NCBI RefSeq assembly: GCF_029894125.1
Contig: NZ_JARXYZ010000007.1
Span: 1-64,000, forward strand
Length of the DNA: 64,000 nt
Direction of reading: 5' to 3'
Source of the DNA: Kitasatospora sp. MAA19
GTDB lineage: Bacteria; Actinomycetota; Actinomycetes; Streptomycetales; Streptomycetaceae
Below, one piece after another: positions 13,916 through 21,793 of this stretch. The position numbers were made by a program, and so were the translations under genes. Each line of letters starts with the position of its first letter. Position 1 is the stretch's first letter. The notes under the pieces are model-generated. The model had not been told where the DNA came from. It made no database searches and worked only from the letters and a program-made list of their open reading frames with translations.

Positions 13916-14176
13916 ATGACCAGCACAGCGATCGACACGGACCTGCGCGACAAGATCCGCGACATCGTGGCGGACGTCCTGGAGGTCGAGGTCGAGGAGG
14001 TCTCCTGGACCGCCCACTTCCAGGACGACCTCGACTCCGACTCGATGCGGGCGATCGAGCTGCTCGCCCAGCTGGAGCGGCACTTCGACGTCTCCATCAA
14101 GCAGCAGGAGCTGCTGCGGATGCAGGACCTCGCCAGCACCTACGAGGTGGTGCTGGAAGCGCGGGGCGGCAAGTAA
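13916..14176 (+). CDS. Acyl carrier protein
   Basis: An 86-residue discrete carrier protein. The phosphopantetheine site is the serine of the DSDSM stretch (Ser43), within the usual D-S-h-R-x-I-E-L pattern of ACPs. The start is fixed by an AGGAGG 8 bases upstream of the ATG. It follows the NRPS stop by 34 bases, which include a run of CCGG repeats (13882-13897), and precedes the ketosynthase gene by 28 bases, so it is surely co-transcribed with both. It probably carries the growing acyl chain extended by the adjacent KS/CLF pair rather than serving as a peptidyl carrier. The Met after the serine is less common than the usual Leu. Confidence 0.9.
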   Translation: MTSTAIDTDLRDKIRDIVADVLEVEVEEVSWTAHFQDDLDSDSMRAIELLAQLERHFDVSIKQQELLRMQDLASTYEVVLEARGGK

Positions 14177-14204
14177 CGGACGGGCACGAACGGAGGAACC
14201 CGAT

Positions 14205-15446
14205 ATGGCAGGACAGACATCCGCGCGGCGACGCGTGGTGGTGACCGGTCTGGGGGTCATCAGCAGCATCGGCCTGGGCGCGAAGGAGTTCGCCCGGGCG
14301 CTGCGGGAGGGCCGCTCCGGGGCACGGACCATCACCAGCTTCGACACCAGCGGTTTCGAACACACCACGGCTTGCGAGGTCACGGACTTCCATCCCGAGG
14401 AGCTGCTCCACCGCCTCGTGCCGGCCGACACCGGCCGGGCGAGCCAGCTCGCGGCGGTCGCCGCCCGGCTGGCCGTCGAGGACGCGGGCCTGGCGGCGGA
14501 GGAGGTGCGCCGCCGCCGCTCGCTGATCGCGGTGGGCACCCTGAGCGGCGGGGCCGACGAGATCGGCATGTCGGTCCGCGAGCAGCTCGCGGCCGGAACG
14601 GGGGCGGTCGACCGAGGCCGGGCCCGCCGGGCTCGGTCCGGGCGGTTGTCCGCCGACATCGCCCAGGAACTGGGCCTGCTCAGCACCGAGGCGGTGACCG
14701 TGCCCACGGCCTGCGCGGCGGGCAACTACGCGATCGGCTACGGCTTCGACGCAGTGGCCGCAGGCGAGGTCGAGCTGGCGCTGTGCGGCGGCGCGGACGC
14801 GTTGGTGCGCAACATCTTCGTCGGCTTCTACCGGCTGGGCACCATCGCCCCCGACGTCTGCCGGCCCTTCGACAAGGGCCGGCAGGGCATCCTCACCGGC
14901 GAGGGAAGTGCCGTCCTCGTCCTGGAGAGCCTGGACTCGGCGCTCGCCCGGGGCGCCCGGGTCTACGCCGAGGTCCTCGGCCATGGACTGGTCTGCGAGG
15001 CGCACCACCCGGTGGCCCCCGACCGCGACAGCATGGCCGCCTGCATGAGCCGGGCGCACGCCAATGCGGGCATCACCGCCGACCAGGTGGACCTGATATC
15101 CGCGCACGGCACCGGCACCCTGGCCAACGACGCCACCGAGGCCTCGGCCATCCACCAGGTGTTCGGCGACAGCCCGCCGCCGGTGACGGCGCTGAAGTCG
15201 ATGCTCGGCCACTGCATGGGCGCGTCCAGCGCGCTCAGTGCCGCCGCCTGCGCGATCGCCCTGGACGAGGGATTCATCCCGCCCACCATCAACCACATCG
15301 AGACCGACCCGGAGATCGAGATCGACTGCGTGCCCAACACGGCCCGCGCGGCCGACCTGCGCATCGTGCAGAACAACGCGCTCGCCTTCGGCGGCAACGA
15401 CGCCGTCCTCCTGATGGGCCGAATCGACCGGGAGGTTCGTCCGTGA
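14205..15446 (+). CDS. Beta-ketoacyl-ACP synthase (KS alpha)
   Basis: A 413-residue FabF-like condensing enzyme with a complete catalytic triad: Cys170 in TACAAG, His301 in the AHGTGT motif and His336 in the LGHCMGAS motif. It should perform decarboxylative Claisen condensation on ACP-bound chains. The start is supported by GGAGG at 14192-14196. It overlaps the next gene by 4 bases (GTGA), the tight coupling typical of KS/CLF heterodimers. Its place beside an NRPS and with discrete ACP and KR genes suggests a highly reducing type II PKS (ishigamide or skyllamycin acyl-chain type) rather than a housekeeping FabF, though family placement is by motif only. Confidence 0.92.
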   Translation: MAGQTSARRRVVVTGLGVISSIGLGAKEFARALREGRSGARTITSFDTSGFEHTTACEVTDFHPEELLHRLVPADTGRASQLAAVAARLAVEDAGLAAEEVRRRRSLIAVGTLSGGADEIGMSVREQLAAGTGAVDRGRARRARSGRLSADIAQELGLLSTEAVTVPTACAAGNYAIGYGFDAVAAGEVELALCGGADALVRNIFVGFYRLGTIAPDVCRPFDKGRQGILTGEGSAVLVLESLDSALARGARVYAEVLGHGLVCEAHHPVAPDRDSMAACMSRAHANAGITADQVDLISAHGTGTLANDATEASAIHQVFGDSPPPVTALKSMLGHCMGASSALSAAACAIALDEGFIPPTINHIETDPEIEIDCVPNTARAADLRIVQNNALAFGGNDAVLLMGRIDREVRP

Positions 15447-16504
15447 ACAGTGTCATCACCGCGTGGGAAGCGCACTCCCCGCTCGGCCGGACGGCCGAGG
15501 GGCACCGGCAGGCCGTGCTCGACGGTCCCGCCGCCCCCGAGGCCGGATCCCGCCTGGTGCCCGGCTTCGACATCAAGGAGGCCCTCGGCCGCAAGGGCAT
15601 CCGGTCCATGGACCGAGCCACCGCACTCGCCGTGGTGACCACCGGCCGGCTACTGGAGCGGACCGGGCTGGGCAAGGACGACCGTCGCTGCGCCGACGAC
15701 GAGCTGGGTCTCGTCCTGGGCACCACCGAGGGGAGCCTGCAGAGCCTGACCGAGTTCGACCACGACTCCTACACCCGGGAGAAGCCCTTCGACGTGCCGC
15801 CCAGCCTCTTCCCGGTCGTGCTGATGAACTACCACGCCGGACAGTGCGCGATCTGGCACCGGATCAAGGGCCCCAACTCCACCATCTGCGGTAGCCACCT
15901 CACCTCGCTGCTCGCCCTCAGCTACGCCTGCCGGCTGCAGAGCAACGGGCACGCCAGGGCGGTGCTGGTCGGTGCGGTGGAGGAGTGCTCGGACGCCCGG
16001 GACTCCTACGAGCAGGCGCGCAACGAGGACGATCCGCAGCGGCCCTCCGGCGAGGGGTGCGTGATGTTCCTGCTGGAGCCGGCCGGACCCGTCGGCAAGG
16101 ACGGGCCCGGCGGGTCCGGCGGCCCGCACGGCGAGGGGGCGGCGGTGGTCGCCGTCGAGTTCGGGTTCTTCCCGGAGCCGGACCTGGTGCGCCCCGCCGT
16201 GCGGGACTGTCTGACCCGGGCCCTCGACCGGGCCGGGGTCGAGCCCGGGAAGGTCGCCGTGGTCGCGCCGTCCCCCGCCCTCGGGCCGCGCGGCGAGGCC
16301 GAACTCGCGGCGATCGCCGAGGTCTTCGGCGACGTACCGCTCGCCACCGCCAGCCTCGACGCCCTCGGGGACACCCGGGCTGCGGCGGCAGGCTTCCAGC
16401 TGGCGGAGCTGCTGTCCCGGCCCGGCGAGCCGGGCCGGCTGGTGGTGGCCACCGCGACCGACGCGGAGGGCCGGGTCGGCTGCGCGCTGCTGCGCATCGG
16501 CTGA
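15443..16504 (+). CDS. Chain-length-factor-like ketosynthase partner (KS beta)
   Basis: A 353-residue protein of the ketosynthase fold, started at the GTG that overlaps the KS stop codon. In the segment GPNSTICGSHLTSL the position that aligns without gaps to the catalytic cysteine is His152, and the downstream HGTGT and GHxxGA histidine motifs of active synthases are not seen. It is therefore expected to be catalytically silent in condensation and to pair with the KS as chain length factor. It is shorter than a typical CLF (about 400 residues), and its C-terminal half is rich in Gly/Pro. Translational overlap with the KS supports 1:1 production. Confidence 0.88.
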   Translation: MNSVITAWEAHSPLGRTAEGHRQAVLDGPAAPEAGSRLVPGFDIKEALGRKGIRSMDRATALAVVTTGRLLERTGLGKDDRRCADDELGLVLGTTEGSLQSLTEFDHDSYTREKPFDVPPSLFPVVLMNYHAGQCAIWHRIKGPNSTICGSHLTSLLALSYACRLQSNGHARAVLVGAVEECSDARDSYEQARNEDDPQRPSGEGCVMFLLEPAGPVGKDGPGGSGGPHGEGAAVVAVEFGFFPEPDLVRPAVRDCLTRALDRAGVEPGKVAVVAPSPALGPRGEAELAAIAEVFGDVPLATASLDALGDTRAAAAGFQLAELLSRPGEPGRLVVATATDAEGRVGCALLRIG

Positions 16505-16510
16505 CTTCAC

Positions 16511-16553
16511 CGCGGGTGGGACCGGCGCGCCGTGCGCGCCGGTCCCACCCGCG
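16511..16553. terminator. Perfect 20-bp hairpin between CLF and KR genes
   Basis: Arms 16511-16530 and 16534-16553 are perfectly complementary around a 3-base loop. It begins 7 bases after the CLF stop codon and lies 43 bases before the KR start, so it could terminate, attenuate or protect the upstream transcript. No U-run follows, as is usual in actinomycetes. Confidence 0.75.
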
Positions 16554-16596
16554 GGCTCCACCGTTCCCGCCCCACCTACCAGCAAGGAGGATCGAC

Positions 16597-17337
16597 ATGT
16601 CCGGACGTCCGGTGGCACTGGTCACGGGAGGCTCACGGGGCATCGGGCGCGCCACGGTGCTGCGCCTCGCCGAACACGGCTACGACGTCGGGTTCTGCTA
16701 CCACTCCCGCGGCGACCTCGCCGCCGAGGTCGAACGGGAGGCGAAGGAGCGCGGCGCCCGGGTGCACGCCCACCTCGCCGACGTCTCCGACCCGGCCGCG
16801 GCCCGGGAGTTCGTCGAGGCGGGCGAGGCGGCCCTGGGCCCCGCCGAGGCGCTGGTCACCAGCGCCGGCATCACCCGGGACCGGCCGGCCGTCCTCACCT
16901 CCGACGAGGACTGGCAGCAGGTGCTGCGTACCAACCTCGACGGCACCTTCCACGTCTGCCGGGCCGCCGTGTTCGGCATGGTCAAGCGCCGCCGGGGGGC
17001 CGTCGTGACCCTCTCCTCCGTCTCCGGCGTGTACGGCAACGTCGGTCAGTCCAACTACTCGGCCGCCAAGGCCGGCGTCTGCGGCTTCACCAAGGCACTC
17101 GCCAAGGAGGTGGCCGGCCGCGGCGTCCGGGCCAATGCCGTCGCCCCCGGCTTCATCGACACCGACATGACCGCCGACCTGCCCGAGCGGGTGCGCGCGC
17201 AGGTGGTGTCACGCGTTCCGCAGGGCCGGCTCGGCACTGCCGACGAGGTGGCCGACCTGGTGCTGTTCCTGCTGTCGGACCGGGCCTCCTACATCACCGG
17301 CCAGGTCCTCGGCGTGGACGGCGGACTCACTCTCTGA
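16597..17337 (+). CDS. 3-oxoacyl-ACP reductase, FabG-type ketoreductase
   Basis: A 246-residue short-chain dehydrogenase. The N-terminal cofactor motif TGGSRGIG and the catalytic Ser141, Tyr154 and Lys158 are all present with standard spacing, so NADPH-dependent reduction of beta-ketoacyl-ACP is expected. The start ATG has AAGGAGG 8 bases upstream. It sits in the ACP-KS-CLF-KR order and would supply the reductive step of the type II PKS line. A dehydratase needed for a polyene is not in the window and would have to lie upstream or elsewhere. The 20-bp hairpin before it may set its level relative to KS/CLF. Confidence 0.93.
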   Translation: MSGRPVALVTGGSRGIGRATVLRLAEHGYDVGFCYHSRGDLAAEVEREAKERGARVHAHLADVSDPAAAREFVEAGEAALGPAEALVTSAGITRDRPAVLTSDEDWQQVLRTNLDGTFHVCRAAVFGMVKRRRGAVVTLSSVSGVYGNVGQSNYSAAKAGVCGFTKALAKEVAGRGVRANAVAPGFIDTDMTADLPERVRAQVVSRVPQGRLGTADEVADLVLFLLSDRASYITGQVLGVDGGLTL

Positions 17338-17390
17338 CCAGCCGCCGTTCCCCTTCCGCTGTCACACCTCTCCTGGAAACGGATTCCACC

Positions 17391-18593
17391 ATGACCGAGA
17401 CCTTGCTCCCCGAAGTGATGCCCGCGCCGACCGACGGCGGCGCCGCCCTGCTGGACTGGGCCTGCCGGATGCGCGAGGAACACCCCGTCGCCTTCGACGG
17501 GAAGCTGCGGATGTGGCAGGTGTTCCGGCAGGAACACGTGCAGCGCGTGCTGACCGACCACGCGGTCTTCTCCTCCGACATGTCGGTGATCGCCCCCGAC
17601 CAGATGTTCCGCTCCGGGAACATCACGCAGATGGACCCGCCGGTCCACCGCAAGTACCGCAGCCTGGTCAACAAGGCGTTCACCCCGCGCACCGTCGCCG
17701 ACCTCGCCCCCCGGATCAGCGAGCTGACCCACGCGCTGCTGGACGAGGTGGACGGCGCGGACCAGGTCGACCTGGTCGACGCCCTGCTCTACCCGCTGCC
17801 GATCACCGTGATCTCGGAGCTGCTCGGGGTGCCGCAGTCCGACCACGAGCTGTTCCGCTCCTGGGTGGACAACCTCTTCGACGCCACCTTCGAGAACCCC
17901 TTCGACCCGGACCTGGCGCGGAAGGCGACCGAGGCGGTCGCGCCGATGAAGGAGTACCTCCTGGAGCACGTCCGGAACCGCAGGAGCCGGGCCCGCGACG
18001 ACCTCATCACCAAGCTGGTGCAGGCCGAGGTGGACGGGGAGCGGATGACCGACGAGGAGGTGATGACCTTCTCGGCGATCCTGCTGCTCGCCGGGCACGT
18101 CACCACCACCCTGCTGCTCGGGAACACGGTCCGCTGCCTGGACGACAACCCGTGGGCCGTGGACCAGTTGCGGGCGGACCCGGGGCTGGTCCCGGCCGCG
18201 ATCGAGGAGTCGCTGCGGCTGCGGCCGCCGTTCAACGCCAGCGGCCGCATCACCACCCGGGAGGTGGAGCTGGCCGGCGTCACCATCCCCGCGCAGCAGC
18301 CGGTGTTCGCGAGCATCCTCTCCGCGAACTACGACCCCGCCCGCTTCGCCGACCCGCACACTTTCGACCTGAACCGCTTCGGCCAGGGCCGGGACACCCC
18401 GCCGCACTCGGCCTTCGGCCACGGCGTCCACTTCTGCGTGGGCGCTCCGCTGGCCCGCCTGGAGGGGCGGATCGCGCTGGGCATCATGCTGGAGCGCTAC
18501 CGGGAGATCCGGCTCGACACCGACCGCACCGCCGAGTACTTCGCGAACCCCAACTTCAACGGCCCGAAGAAGCTCCCGGTCGTCCTGAGGTGA
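17391..18593 (+). CDS. Cytochrome P450
   Basis: A 400-residue bacterial P450. The heme loop is FGHGVHFCVG with Cys349 as thiolate ligand, and the ExxR motif (ESLR) is present. The I-helix reads AGHVTTT (234-240): the acidic residue of the usual AGxE/DTT pair is replaced by Val237. That residue normally helps proton delivery, so oxygen activation may differ. It is the last gene of the rightward cluster segment, 53 bases after the KR, and is followed by a strong terminator. Likely roles are hydroxylation or epoxidation of the acyl chain or of a carrier-bound amino acid. No dedicated ferredoxin is adjacent, the nearest being about 8.6 kb away. Confidence 0.94.
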   Translation: MTETLLPEVMPAPTDGGAALLDWACRMREEHPVAFDGKLRMWQVFRQEHVQRVLTDHAVFSSDMSVIAPDQMFRSGNITQMDPPVHRKYRSLVNKAFTPRTVADLAPRISELTHALLDEVDGADQVDLVDALLYPLPITVISELLGVPQSDHELFRSWVDNLFDATFENPFDPDLARKATEAVAPMKEYLLEHVRNRRSRARDDLITKLVQAEVDGERMTDEEVMTFSAILLLAGHVTTTLLLGNTVRCLDDNPWAVDQLRADPGLVPAAIEESLRLRPPFNASGRITTREVELAGVTIPAQQPVFASILSANYDPARFADPHTFDLNRFGQGRDTPPHSAFGHGVHFCVGAPLARLEGRIALGIMLERYREIRLDTDRTAEYFANPNFNGPKKLPVVLR

Positions 18594-18620
18594 GGGAACC
18601 CGAGGGGGAGCACCCTTCCA

Positions 18621-18657
18621 CGACGACGGCCCGCGGCGAGACCGCGGGCCGTCGTCG
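18621..18657 (+). terminator. Terminator after the P450 gene
   Basis: A perfect 16-bp stem (18621-18636 with 18642-18657) around a 5-base loop, 27 bases beyond the P450 stop and followed by TTCG. It closes the rightward NRPS-PKS operon and faces the convergent ABC operon. Confidence 0.85.
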
Positions 18658-18887
18658 TTCGAGCTCGGGCCGGACGGGCTGTGGACTCCGCCCTCGCGGA
18701 GGGGAGTTCGGGGACCGGCCGCAGCATCCGATCCCGGGGCTGTCGGTCTGCGGCCGTGCGGCGGACGACCGACCGGCCACCGGCCCCCGGGCGCGCGACG
18801 GGTCGTGCCTGCGGTCGGTGGCCGTACCGCTCCACGTTCCGCACGCCGCCGGCCCCGTTGCAGCCGAGGTGGCGCTCCGGAGCACGG

Positions 18888-18922
18888 CAGAGCCCCCGGC
18901 GCCGGGTGGGCCGGGGGCTCTG
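18888..18922 (-). terminator. Terminator of the leftward ABC operon
   Basis: A perfect 13-bp stem (18888-18900 with 18910-18922) and 9-base loop, located 70 bases beyond the ABC permease stop on the minus strand. The rest of 18594-18991 shows no credible gene. Confidence 0.75.
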
Positions 18923-18991
18923 CTGGGACCGCCGCCCGTTCAGGACGGGGGTGGCGAGAACGGACAACGGCCGTTCGGGGTGACCCGCGGG

Positions 18992-19768
18992 TCAGCGGGA
19001 GGGGGAGCGCTCGAAGGCCGAGCGGGCCCAGACGTAGCCGACGAGGCTCAGGACGACGCACCAGACGGCGGACCAGAGCACGCTGTTGCCGACCGGGGTG
19101 CCCATCAGCAGGCCCCGCACCGCGTCGATGAAGGGGGTGAAGGGCTGGTGCTCGGCGAACCACTGGACGCCCGTGGGCATCGACTCGGGCCGGACGAAGG
19201 CGCTGCTGACGAAGGGCAGCACCTGGAAGATCAGGGTGGAGCTGTTCGCGCCCTCGGGGGTCTGCGCCACCAGGCCGAACGCGACGACCAGCCAGGTCAG
19301 GGCGAAGGCGAGCATCACGACGATGCCGAGTGCGCCGAGCCAGCCGGTCAGCCCGGCCTTCGGGCGGAAGCCGACGGCGAGCGTGATGCCGACGACCAGG
19401 GCGGTGCCGATGACGGTCTGGATGACGCTGCGCACGACGTGGCCGGCCAGCACGGACCCGCGGGAGATGCCCATGGTGCGGAACCGCTTGATGATGCCGG
19501 ACTTCATGTCGGTGTTCACGGCGATCGCGGTGCCCGAGGCGCCCATGATCGCGGCGATCAGGATGACGCCGGGCGCCACGTAGTCGATGTACGGGCCCGA
19601 GCTGACGCTCGGAGCGATCGAGCCGCCCAGCACGAAGCGGAACAGGATCAGCATGATCAGCGGCACGCCGAGCGAGGAGATCATCAGCAGCGGGTAGCGC
19701 ATGCTGTGGCGGAAGTTGCGCCGCATCATGGTGCGCGTGTCTCGGAGCGCGTAGTTGGCGGTGCTCAT
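18992..19768 (-). CDS. ABC-2 type exporter permease (DrrB-like)
   Basis: A 258-residue integral membrane protein with about six hydrophobic segments and the layout of DrrB/ABC-2 permeases. Its ATG overlaps the stop of the ATPase gene by 4 bases (ATGA), so the two are translationally coupled. Together they should export a hydrophobic compound. The position beside the NRPS cluster makes export of, or resistance to, the cluster product the natural guess, by analogy with daunorubicin DrrAB. Confidence 0.92.
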   Translation of the reverse strand: MSTANYALRDTRTMMRRNFRHSMRYPLLMISSLGVPLIMLILFRFVLGGSIAPSVSSGPYIDYVAPGVILIAAIMGASGTAIAVNTDMKSGIIKRFRTMGISRGSVLAGHVVRSVIQTVIGTALVVGITLAVGFRPKAGLTGWLGALGIVVMLAFALTWLVVAFGLVAQTPEGANSSTLIFQVLPFVSSAFVRPESMPTGVQWFAEHQPFTPFIDAVRGLLMGTPVGNSVLWSAVWCVVLSLVGYVWARSAFERSPSR

Positions 19769-20754
19769 CGTGCGGCCTCCTGCTTCTTCTCGGCGCCGGG
19801 ACGGCTGGTCAGGGCGAGGAACACGTCGTCGAGGTCGGGCGTGTGCACCGACAGGGTCTCCGGCTCGATCCCCTCCTGGTCGAGGCGGTCGAGGACGGCG
19901 CGCAGGGCGCGGACGCCGCTACCGGGGACCTGGAGGGCGAGGGAGTCGGGCTCGGGCGAGGCGTCGAGCAGGCGGGCCGCGGCCGTGAGGTCCCGCTCGT
20001 CGGTGAACTCCAGGCGGATGTGGCCGCCCGGGATGCGCCGCTTGAGCTCCTCGGCGGTGCCCTCGGCGACGAGCCTGCCCTGGTCCAGCACCGCGATGCG
20101 GTCGGCCAGTTGGTCGGCCTCCTCCAGGTACTGGGTGGTCAGGAAGATCGTGGTGCCGCCCGCGACCAGCTCGCGGATGATCTCCCACATGGCGCGACGA
20201 CTGCGCGGGTCCAGGCCGGTGGTCGGCTCGTCGAGGAAGATCACCCGGGGGTCACCGACCAGGGTCATGGCGAGGTCGAGGCGGCGCTGGGTGCCGCCGG
20301 AGTAGGTGGCGGCGACCTTCTTGGCGTGCTCGGTCAGGTCGAAGCGCTCCAGGAGCTCGTCCACCCGGCGCCGCCCGTCGGCGGGGGAGAGGTGGCACAG
20401 CTCCGCCATCAGCAGCAGGTTCTCCTCGCCGGTGAGTAACCCGTCCACCGCCGAGAACTGGCCGGTGACGCCGATCGAACGGCGGACCGAGCCGGGGTCG
20501 CGGGCCAGGTCGTGGCCGGCGATGTGCACCTCGCCGGCGTCCGCCGCGACCAGGGTGGACAGGATCTCGACGGTGGTGGTCTTGCCGGCTCCGTTGGGTC
20601 CGAGCAGGGAGAAGATCGTCCCCTCGGCCACGTCCAGGTTCAGGTCGGCGAGCACGACCTGCTCGCCGAATGCCTTCCGCAGTCCGCGTACGGTGATGGC
20701 GGACCGCCGTGGTGCAGTCATGTCCCCTCGATTCGTCATGAGCGTCAACGTCAT
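19765..20754 (-). CDS. ABC transporter ATP-binding protein (DrrA-like)
   Basis: Up to 329 residues. It has Walker A GPNGAGKTT, signature YSGGTQRR, Walker B with FLDEPTTGLDP and a C-terminal extension of about 90 residues typical of DrrA-type exporters. Three ATGs compete for the start: the longest (20754) has AAGGA 7 bases upstream, while an internal ATG at 20721 has GAGGGG close upstream and gives a protein of 318 residues that matches the family's usual N-terminus better. It is coupled to the permease gene by a 4-base overlap and follows the DUF4097 gene by about 100 bases. Confidence 0.93.
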   Translation of the reverse strand: MTLTLMTNRGDMTAPRRSAITVRGLRKAFGEQVVLADLNLDVAEGTIFSLLGPNGAGKTTTVEILSTLVAADAGEVHIAGHDLARDPGSVRRSIGVTGQFSAVDGLLTGEENLLLMAELCHLSPADGRRRVDELLERFDLTEHAKKVAATYSGGTQRRLDLAMTLVGDPRVIFLDEPTTGLDPRSRRAMWEIIRELVAGGTTIFLTTQYLEEADQLADRIAVLDQGRLVAEGTAEELKRRIPGGHIRLEFTDERDLTAAARLLDASPEPDSLALQVPGSGVRALRAVLDRLDQEGIEPETLSVHTPDLDDVFLALTSRPGAEKKQEAAR

Positions 20755-20852
20755 CGGTCGTTCCTTCGATCGGGCCGGATCCGGCGGGTCGGGTGGTGTC
20801 GGGCGTTCGGTGCCGGCCGGTCCGGCTCCGGTGGGCAGGACCCGACGGTCGG

Positions 20853-21722
20853 TCAGTCCAGCGGGTCGGCCGTGGCGCGCCGCACGACGATGTCGCCGAA
20901 CTGGGTGCGGGCGTGGACCTCGACGGTCTGCGCCGTCGCCGCGGGCTTGCCGGAGTCGTCCAGCAGGTTGCGCACGCTGCCGGTCTCGGACTGGGCGTCG
21001 ACCCAGGCGGCGACGCCCTCGCGGATGCCGACCTCCAGCCCGCCGCCCCCGGACGTCAGGCTGACCTTGCCCTGCGAGACCTCGTCCACCATGATCCGGC
21101 CGGCGTCGGTCTTGGCGGTGAGCCCGGCACGGATCCGGCGGACGACGAGGTCGCCGGCCGAGGCGCGCAGTTTGGCGTCACCGGCGATGTCGCCGATCTC
21201 GCTGTCGCCGGCGAGGTTCTTGATGACCGCGGTCCCCTCGATCGCGCGGATCCGCAGCTTGCCGCCGCCGGTGCTGACCTCGGCGTCGCCGGCGACGCGG
21301 CTCACGGTGACGTCACCGAGGTCGGTCTTCAGCCGTGCCGGGCCGACCTGGCCCAGTGCGATGTCCCCACTGCCGGTGCGCAGGTCGCAGGAGCCGAGCA
21401 GGCCCTCGAAGTCGTAGCCGCCCTCCTGGACGGCGCCGCGTACCCGGGAGCCCGCCGGCACCTGGACGGTAGCCCGCACCGAGGCGCCCTTGCCACTGCC
21501 GATGCCCAGGTAACCGCGTTGCCGAGGAGCCTTCACCACGAGGGTGCCGTCCTTGAATTCGACCGTGGTCTTCTCGGCGGCGGTCACGTCCGCCGCGCTC
21601 GCGGGGTCGCCGGGGGCCACGTCGACGATCGTGTCGGAGCGGTCACCGGCGATGACGCGGGCGTCACCGATCACCAGATCGAGCTCGACGTCGATCGGGG
21701 CGGGGGTTTCGAAAGTGTGCAT
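20853..21722 (-). CDS. DUF4097-family beta-helical protein
   Basis: A 289-residue protein built from repeated short beta segments (GDI, GDV, GDA and GEL-like turns spaced by about 20 residues). This is the repetitive pattern of DUF4097 adhesin-like or bactofilin-like beta-solenoids. No signal peptide or membrane segment is visible. AGGAGTG lies 8 bases before the ATG. In actinomycetes such proteins are often found between a small HicB-like protein and a DrrAB exporter, exactly as here. Its molecular function is unknown. Confidence 0.85.
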   Translation of the reverse strand: MHTFETPAPIDVELDLVIGDARVIAGDRSDTIVDVAPGDPASAADVTAAEKTTVEFKDGTLVVKAPRQRGYLGIGSGKGASVRATVQVPAGSRVRGAVQEGGYDFEGLLGSCDLRTGSGDIALGQVGPARLKTDLGDVTVSRVAGDAEVSTGGGKLRIRAIEGTAVIKNLAGDSEIGDIAGDAKLRASAGDLVVRRIRAGLTAKTDAGRIMVDEVSQGKVSLTSGGGGLEVGIREGVAAWVDAQSETGSVRNLLDDSGKPAATAQTVEVHARTQFGDIVVRRATADPLD

Positions 21723-21793
21723 GACAAATCACTCCTGATGCGGGTCGGGTGCGCGGTGCGGTGCGGCGAGTCGGGGCGGTCGGGGGCGGTCGG

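Noticed and set aside
8995..14139. A 1,714-codon open frame on the minus strand opposite the NRPS gene
   Set aside because: It is a mirror of GC-rich codon usage. Its translation is Arg/Gly/Val-rich low complexity without domains, while the plus strand encodes clear NRPS domains.
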